Below are positions 57,311 to 64,000 of a stretch of 64,000 nt of DNA, in pieces. Origin of the DNA: Megaustenia siamemsis (taxonomy: Eukaryota; Mollusca; Gastropoda; Stylommatophora; Ariophantidae). The stretch is taken from NCBI GenBank assembly GCA_032433765.1, contig JAVIAB010000139.1, positions 40,621,576-40,685,575 on the forward strand, written 5' to 3'. The notes under the pieces were generated by a model that saw only the letters and a list, made by a program, of their open reading frames with translations, had not been told where the DNA came from and made no database searches. Position numbers and translations under genes: made by a program. Positions within the stretch are counted from its first letter, which is position 1, and every line of letters starts with the position of its first letter.

Positions 57311-58230
57311 CTCAGTGACATACGTCACTTGTTTGTTGTGTGAGCACTTTCCTATGTTAAGGTGTCTGTTGATCGTCTACCTGCCCAGGTGTGAGGGCGG
57401 AATAAGGACTCTCTTAATAATGTGGACACATAAACAACAACTGTATTTTTCTCCGTGATACTTAAGCCAAGACAGGTTTAATATAACTCATTCCGGCCAT
57501 GCAATTCCCTGCTTTTTGATAAACTTCCTTAAAGCTCTTGACATAACCATAATAAAAAGCAAACTATTCTTTTTTATTCATGGAATCAATTTCACTGCAG
57601 TTGGGGCATCCCCACATCCGCTCCATACCTTTTCCAGGATTTCTCGAAGCGTGTTCATACTGACTATCTCGGTTAGATGTTATTTGTACACACATTTTAT
57701 TATCTCACTAAACACAGGGGATCCGCTTGATTCCTTTTACATCCCTAAACTCACCAGTCTGTCATTGTATACGTGGCCATATCCCACCCATCTGCCTCCT
57801 CCTTTAAGGAATTAAATCAAAAGAACGGTAATCTCATAAGATACTGTACCTCTGCAACTGGTTTAGGTCAGAAGAAACTCGAGCAAAATTGCCTCCAAAA
57901 CTCCATTTATGTGTGGTACAGCTTCTGTTCCTTCACATCCACAAAGAGTGTATTCACATTACGTAATAGGACACACATTTACACAGACACACCACTGATA
58001 ATGATTTTAAAACATGAAACGCGAGTTTATGGTAAAACATTTAATGGGCTACACTGCATCTCGGTGACAAGTAATAGGTTTGTCTTCCAAAAAATATGTT
58101 TATTTTGGTATTTTCCAGTCGCCTCTTGATTTGTATCAGTTTTAGCCAAAACAGTGCATTTGTGCGTTTAGTGTTCAACAGATGAAGTGAGACGCTATAT
58201 AATAAGACCGCTAATTCGTATTTGTTAGCA
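57311..58230. other. No recognisable gene or repeat
   Basis: Two frames of about 100-118 codons (57516-57815 and 57773-58129) have no recognisable domain. Confidence 0.4.
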
Positions 58231-58235
58231 AGAAT

Positions 58236-58565
58236 CCGATCATCATCGTGTGCCATACCGGTTGGCGTAGGCGATCATGTCCTTCCACAATCTTCTATCT
58301 ACAGTGCATCGTTTTAGTTCTGTTGTTGATTGTTTTCCATGCCATGACACCAAGATATCCAGTATTTTGTCTATTTGTCGTCCCCGATCTCTCTTTCCTT
58401 TTATTTTGCCAGTTGTAATTGTAACAAAATATTCCAACTTTCCTCTTCTCATGATGTGTCCAAAAATGTTGATTGTTTCTTTCTGATGTTTTTTAGGAGC
58501 TCCCTTTTTGTTTTGGCCTCTTTGAGAATCTCTTCATTTGTCTTTTTAGCTTTTAAGAATCCGAT
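58236..58565 (-). mobile_element. LINE 3' end, family A
   Basis: The minus strand reads [60 protein letters not shown] and ANRYGTR. Very close to 29640-29835 and 56400-56625. Confidence 0.86.
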
Positions 58566-58684
58566 AACTAATTAAAAACATATTAAATGGCTAAAACAGA
58601 ATAAGAGTAATAATGAAATTGTTAAACAAGCAATAAAGATGAAACGTGTAGTACAAAAAGTTGAATAAACTAATATTCGTACTT

Positions 58685-58885
58685 GGATAATGAAGTGAGA
58701 AGGGAAAAGCTGGAGGAGATCGTAGAAAATTTAAGGGAAGAAGAAATATAAGAGAAAGACAAGTACTACATGTAAGGTAATGGCATGGTAAGAAGCCAAT
58801 TGATAAGATATTAAATGAGAAAGAAGTATAGAGAGAAAAACGCTGAGGGGTAACATTACCACTTGCACCGAGGACATGATACTGA
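58685..58885 (+). mobile_element. LINE C-terminal relic
   Basis: VRREKLEEIVENLREEEI, then WHGKKPIDKILNEKEV; same V-M-R-R-E-x-L-E-x-I module as other LINEs here, badly decayed. Confidence 0.55.
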
Positions 58886-59209
58886 AGAAATTGATTAACT
58901 CAAGGTTGAACATGAAAAGCGTTTGTTGAAAATCTTGTTTTTTTTGGGTGAGGATGTTATCATTTTTTTTAACGCAAGAATACCTGTGCTTCATGAGAGT
59001 CGAAACTTTAATGGTGTGTTCTCTTTATTCTCTATTTGTTTGATGTCTTTATGCCAGCATGAAATGTTTATGGCGGGTTAAATTGTACTAACAATCGGTA
59101 CTTCAGACACGCTCCTTCCTGTCGTTCACCCAATGACTACTAAGGAAATGATGATCTCTTTATCATCCGTCCTTAGAAGGACGTTAAGTGGGCATAGATA
59201 CGTTGTGTT

Positions 59210-59219
59210 GTAGTTTGCA
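59210..59219 (+). repeat. SINE-1 target-site duplication, left
   Basis: gtagtttgca, repeated at 59481-59490. Confidence 0.85.
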
Positions 59220-59480
59220 ATTTAAAAAAAATTAAAGTACACCCGTCACGCCAAGTGGTGTATAGGGAATATGGTGTTAGTGACCATACATTTTACAGAC
59301 CTTCGGCACATGATTTTTAGGGTAATGTGGTCGGTATTACGCCCGTGCCGCTTTACTTTCCCAGAAAAAAAATCCGGTACCCATTAAAGGCTGGGTGAAC
59401 CGGAAGCCGTCTTGGAATCGAACCCTACCTATTGTCCTTTGTAGTCAAGTTCACTAACCACTGAGCTATCGCGGCTCCGA
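59220..59480 (-). mobile_element. SINE-1 copy, 10-bp target duplication
   Basis: cacccgtcacgccaagtggt, gggtaatgtggtcggtatta, ttggaatcgaaccctacct and gagctatcgcggctccg. Confidence 0.92.
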
Positions 59481-59490
59481 GTAGTTTGCA

Positions 59491-60175
59491 GTAGAACTGT
59501 TATTTTGTAATACCTGGTTGTCTTCCCTCTTCGATCCCGACTCGTGTGGCCAGGCTAGACTAATTAGTCTATTTCTGGAGGCACAGCGAAGACGTGGAGT
59601 AGGATCTGGTTGGTTCTTGTTCACCAATCCCGGCACATGCCATCACCTGTGGGTCGCTGACAGCTTCCAGCTGTGCTGCTGTGAGGCACCTTTGCCTCAA
59701 TTCAAACAAGTTGAAGGGCCTTTAAGAATCAAAGCAAATATCCCATGTCTTACAAGTGGATTAGTGATATACATTCCAGAACAGTTTCGACAAGGTTCCG
59801 TGAGAAGCGAAAGGAAGGGAAACACTAGCACATCTCAATCGACCATCTACTCCGCTAACCTATAAACGCTACCAGAGCTAGGAGCAATCTTAAGTAAACA
59901 TTCTTTACTTATCTGGCATGCAGATCTGACACTCTTCATTGTTCGCGACAAGCCGGGATAGAAAGTTAAACCAAATGCCCTCTCAGCAGGGAAATGTTAG
60001 CGGTAATGTAGATGTAACATTTACTCTCTTAATTTTATGACATATCCTACGAGACAGGTCTTTGATTCATCTCTTTGTTTTATTTCCGTTTATAGTATTC
60101 TGGCTTCATGCGCTTTTTCTATTTCCCCTAAATCTGTTATATCCTTATATATAACTGCAGTTTCTTAAAATAAAA
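59491..60175. other. Unassigned sequence with a 115-codon frame
   Basis: The plus frame 59518-59865 (MSSLFDPDSCGQARLISLFL at its start) is more GC-rich than its surroundings, but I recognise no domain. Possibly a repeat fragment. No splice-compatible link to the receptor gene seen. Confidence 0.35.
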
Positions 60176-60179
60176 CAAC

Positions 60180-61350
60180 TAGCGGAGAAAACAATAGAGC
60201 ATAATAAAACACTATATACAGCTTTTATTGACCAAGAAAAGGCGTTCGATAGGGTGGACAGGGAATAACTGTGGTCCGTGTTGCCCTTGTACGGAGTGAG
60301 TCACCACCTAGTATAGATATGCAAGAGCCTCTATGAAAGTAGTCGCACTACATTTAAGATCTTCAGCAGGTTACTCTAAACATTTCACTATTAACTCTGG
60401 AGTAAGACAAGGCTGTAAAAGGCATATAGTAGCATTTGTAAAAAGAACAGGAGTAAGGCAGGGATGCCTTCTGTCTCCATTTCTCTTTCTACTGGCCATA
60501 GATTAGATTATAAAAATAACTCAAAACAACAGAAATGGGATCCAGTGGTCACTGACCAAACGATGATTCAGACTTTGCTGATGACATAGCTCTCCTATTA
60601 CACAGCCATCAACAGATGCAGGATAAAATGAGCATACTTGATGAGAGATCACAACAGCTTGGACTGAAGATTAATAGAGATAAGACTAACATTATGAGAA
60701 TTAATACAGTTGGTAATAACCAAATAAAACTAGGAGAAATACCTCTATTAGATGTACAATCTTACATATATCTGGGCAGTAATATAGATACAGAGGAAGT
60801 AACAGAAAATGATACCAAAATAAGGATATCAAAAGCAAGAGGAGCTTTCATTGCACTGGGAAACATATGGAAATCCAAAGAAATTAGGTTAAATACAAAA
60901 TAAAAATTTTCAACTCAAATGTTAAGGGAGTCCTATTATATGTCTGTGAAACATAGAGAACAACAAAATTGACAATCATGAAGATACAGACTTTCATTAA
61001 TGGATGCTTACGCAGAATAAAAGGATGGAAATGGCAGGACATAATCACTAACATAGAATTATGGAAATGTACCAGTCAAACACCAGTGGATAAAGAGATA
61101 CAGCGAAGACGATGGCGCTGGTTAGGACACACACTACGGAAGCCAACTGAGAGTATTACACAACAGGCCCTTTTTGGAATCCCCAGGGGAAAAGACAAAG
61201 AGGAAGACCAAGGAATTCTTGGAGAAGACAGATAGAAGCAGAGATGAAGATGAAGGGGAAGACATGGAATGATCTTAAAAGAATGGCAAAAAACAGAACA
61301 ACGTGGAAAGTGTTTGTTGAAGATTTATGCTACACTGGGAGCTAAAAAGG
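60180..61350 (+). mobile_element. Chimeric LINE relic, two families joined at RT motif B
   Basis: First part: TLYTAFIDQEKAFDRVDRE (motif A) with a stop after it, then FTINSGVRQGC. About 40 bp further on a second motif B occurs: [20 protein letters not shown], followed by [60 protein letters not shown] and a [12 protein letters not shown] end. The second part is family B (compare 22487-24345). The first part belongs to another lineage. Many stops; dead. Confidence 0.82.
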
Positions 61351-61399
61351 TAAAAGAGGAGGAGAGGAAGACAAGGCTGCGTGCTTTCCCCTTTACTTT

Positions 61400-62025
61400 T
61401 CATCACATTATCATCATCAAGTACCGGGCCTACTGGCATAGGTGATCATGTCTCTCCACAACTTTCGATTTCGGCAGCTATTTATCATTTCTGTTGTTGA
61501 CCTTCTGCCAAGCCATTCTCTTAAGCTGTCTGTTATTTTTTATCTTTGCTTCCCTCTATCTATTCATCCCTCAATTTTTCCATTTGTTACAATATATTCC
61601 AGTTGTTCTCTTCTCATTACATGGCCAAAAAATGATGATTGTTTCTTCCCAATATTAGAAATTAGTTCTCTTTTTGCTTTGACCTCTATCAAAACATTTT
61701 CATTACTCTTCTTAGCTGTCCAGGGTACTCTCAACATTTTTCTGTAAAACCACATTTCTACAGACTCCAGTGATTTTCTTGTCTGTTGTCCTATTGTCCA
61801 TGATTCGCATCCATATGTTAAGACTGGTTCTACATAACATTTAAGAACTCTTTTTCTTGTTTCTATTGTCAAAAATGGATTGCATAGTATCTTCCTCATT
61901 TTTTGGAAAGCTGCTTTTGCCTGAACCATTCTGCATCTCACCTCTTTTGTACATCTTCTGTCTGAGGTTAATAAAATTCCAAAATATTTAAATTCTTTCA
62001 TCACATATATGGACAATATATGCAA
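61400..62025 (-). mobile_element. LINE C-terminal half
   Basis: Minus strand: EFKYFGILLTSDRRCTKEVR, QAKAAFQKMRKILCNPFLTI, RVLKCYVEPVLTYGCESWTI, SSFFGHVMRREQLEYIVTNG, then after a stop WRDMITYA. Same family as 19370-19690. It meets a plus-strand LINE back to back at about 62020. Confidence 0.85.
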
Positions 62026-62930
62026 ATTAGCATGCCCAATCAAAGGAAGTATACCAACAAGGATGATAACAAGCGAAAACACAAAAGAGAACGAAATATA
62101 CGAACCAGAAAACAGAAGAAGAGAGGAAGAAATAATGAAATACTATTTGCTGACGATCAAGTTCTGATACATGAAACAACTGAGGACCTGCAAGAACATA
62201 TCAACAGGCTAAACAACACTTGTAAACAATACAACATGAAGATCAACATAAGCAAAACGGAAGTAATGGCAATAGCGAGAAAGAAAGAAAAACTAAACAT
62301 CATAATAGATAATACAACTTTGAAGCAAGTAGACAATTTTAAATATCTGGGTAGCACGTTAACACAAGACAATAACCAAGAGACAGAGATAGATATAAGG
62401 TGTAACAAAGCATGCCAAGTTATAGGCCAAGTATCAACACTATTGAAAAACAAAGCAATAACTACGGAAGCAAAAAGGGCAATATACAAATCAATTTTTC
62501 TACCAACTCTGTATTATCAGTGCCAGAATTGGACGCTGGACTCTAGAACAATAAGAAAGATAACGACCACCGAAATGAAATGTGTCAGAAGAATGACAGG
62601 AAACAGCTTAAGGGACAGAGTAAGAAACACCGACCTGAGGAAGAAACTCGAAATTGAACCAGCCATCGAATACATAAAGAGACAACAGATAAATTGGTTC
62701 GGCCACATAACAAGACAAAAAGAACTAACAATGACTCAAAGAGCCATAAACAAACGCTACGAAAACGCCAGATTAAGAGGAAGACCGAGAAAGAGATGGA
62801 TAAAGGGAATACTAGGGTCACTAGGGGGATAACACCAGAAGAGGCCAACAGAAGTGCAAAGAATCGCAGATTGTATCTCCCCTCGACGCCAACGGCAATG
62901 GAGGAAGGATAGAAGAAGAAGAAGCAGTTT
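62026..62930 (+). mobile_element. LINE reverse transcriptase C-terminal half, family D
   Basis: Open frame to 62832: EILFADDQVLIHETTEDLQE (motif C, both aspartates), MKINISKTEVMAIARKKE, VDNFKYLGSTLTQDNNQETE, SIFLPTLYYQCQNWTLDSR, QINWFGHITRQKELTMTQRA, RLRGRPRKRWIKG. After the stop, ISPRRQRQWRKDRRRRS-like residues remain in another frame. 5'-truncated but with few lesions. Confidence 0.87.
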
Positions 62931-63510
62931 CTTATGTTTCATCATTCAACTTTGCTGTTCTAGGTCAGAGCATTTAGTTAGAAGTGAGGTCCCGATGTTC
63001 TTTCTCGCTGTTAATACATGATAATTATCTTATTTTTATGATTTTTTCAAGAAGCTATTTAGTTATTAGTTTTCACATCCCTAGAAATATTTATTGATAT
63101 TTGAATATTCACATGACGTGGAATCTGCTTCGTGGTTTATTTTTATTTTTTTAAATATTATTTATTCGTCATCTTGAGTAATTTTACATTTTAGTTCGTA
63201 AAGCATGTAGTCGATTCTGTCTCTGCGTTATGCGCGTTTCTGTGCCATACATTTTGGTGTGAAATATTGTTCTTGATATTTATCACTCTTTGAAATGTAA
63301 ACCTGCTCGCCAAATGTAATTTAAAATTATTTTCGTTTCATATGGTTTACTTATCTTTCTGTTTTTCTGTTTTATTTATATTTTTTTAACATCGAAACCT
63401 TTGTGTGTGTGTATGCTCTCGTATTTTCAAACTTTTAAATTTAGTTAACATATTGTAGTTTACATTTTCTTTTTTATAATTTTTGATTTGCTCTCAATTG
63501 ATTTGAAATT
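62931..63510. other. AT-rich, nothing recognised
   Basis: No ORF or repeat unit identified before the terminal array. Confidence 0.5.
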
Positions 63511-63512
63511 AT

Positions 63513-64000
63513 TCTTATAGAAATTATTCTTATTCTTATAGAAATTATTCTTATTCTTATAGAAATTATTCTTATTCTTATAGAAATTATTCTTATTCTT
63601 ATAGAAATTATTCTTATTCTTATAGAAATTATTCTTATTCTTATAGAAATTATTCTTATTCTTATAGAAATTATTCTTATTCTTATAGAAATTATTCTTA
63701 CTCTTATAGAAATTATTCTTATTCTTACAGAAATTATTCTTATTCTTATAAAAATTATTCTTATTCTTACAGAAATTATTCTTATTCTTATAGAAATTAT
63801 TCTTATTCTTATAGAAATTGTTCTTATTCTTATAGAAATTATTCTTATTCTTATAGAAATTATTCTTATTCTTATAGATATTATTCTTATTCTTATAGAG
63901 ATTATTCTTATTCTTACAGAAATTATTCTTATTCTTATAGAAATTACTGTCATTCTTATAGAAATTTTTCTCATTCTTATAGAAATTATTCTTATCCTTA
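63513..64000 (+). repeat. 21-bp minisatellite running off the window
   Basis: More than 22 copies of attattcttattcttatag plus a or aa. Both the period (21) and the lack of stops give a long ISIRIRI minus frame with no protein meaning. The array continues beyond 64000. Confidence 0.95.

Noticed and set aside
63474..63974. 166-codon ISIRIRI repeat frame
   Set aside because: 21-bp AT-rich minisatellite, not a protein.

Overview
This is eukaryotic nuclear DNA from an animal. There are no operons, coding regions are short exons bounded by GT-AG introns, and most of the window is LINE and SINE relics, one hAT DNA transposon and large minisatellites. The mix (LINE fragments with YADD/FADD reverse transcriptases, tRNA-derived SINEs, and an invertebrate latrophilin-like receptor) suggests a lophotrochozoan, probably a gastropod mollusc. 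That placement is inference; the sequence does not prove it.

The only host gene I can support is a plus-strand adhesion G-protein-coupled receptor of latrophilin/CIRL type. Six exons are visible at 2046-2229, 19082-19209, 21125-21434, 25692-25744, 39880-40000 and 45198-45300. They encode, in order, part of the GAIN domain, the GPS autoproteolysis motif including a 53-nt micro-exon, the tethered-agonist segment and transmembrane helix 1. The 5' exons lie left of the window, and I found no convincing further exon to the right. All splice sites are canonical and the intron phases chain (1,1,0,2,0,1) if one missing base is allowed in exon 2 and one in exon 3. The near-perfect tandem duplication at 13.55-18.0 kb differs between its copies mainly in homopolymer length, so these frameshifts look more like assembly errors than gene death.

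Layout. 1-2 kb: repeat family C, SINE piece, CTTT microsatellite. 2-19 kb (intron 1): SINE-2, a 3-kb 23-bp minisatellite, a complete but dead hAT element with 8-bp target duplications, a 68-bp minisatellite split by an RNase H LINE, and the 2.2-kb tandem duplication. 19-26 kb: exons 2-4, with a LINE carrying a nested SINE and flanked by two LINE-derived minisatellites. 26-40 kb (intron 4): LINE relics, SINEs, a SINE-tail-derived TTTAC array, several minisatellites. 40-45.2 kb (intron 5): a 4.4-kb minisatellite of about 35 bp units. 45.3-64 kb (last visible intron or 3' flank): the best preserved reverse transcriptase ORF (48690-49868), many LINE 3' ends, SINE-1 copies, and a 21-bp array running off the right edge.

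Recurrent themes are: minisatellites touching splice acceptors; minisatellites that began as LINE or SINE ends; and one dominant SINE family (SINE-1) with clear target-site duplications and a conserved 3' hairpin.
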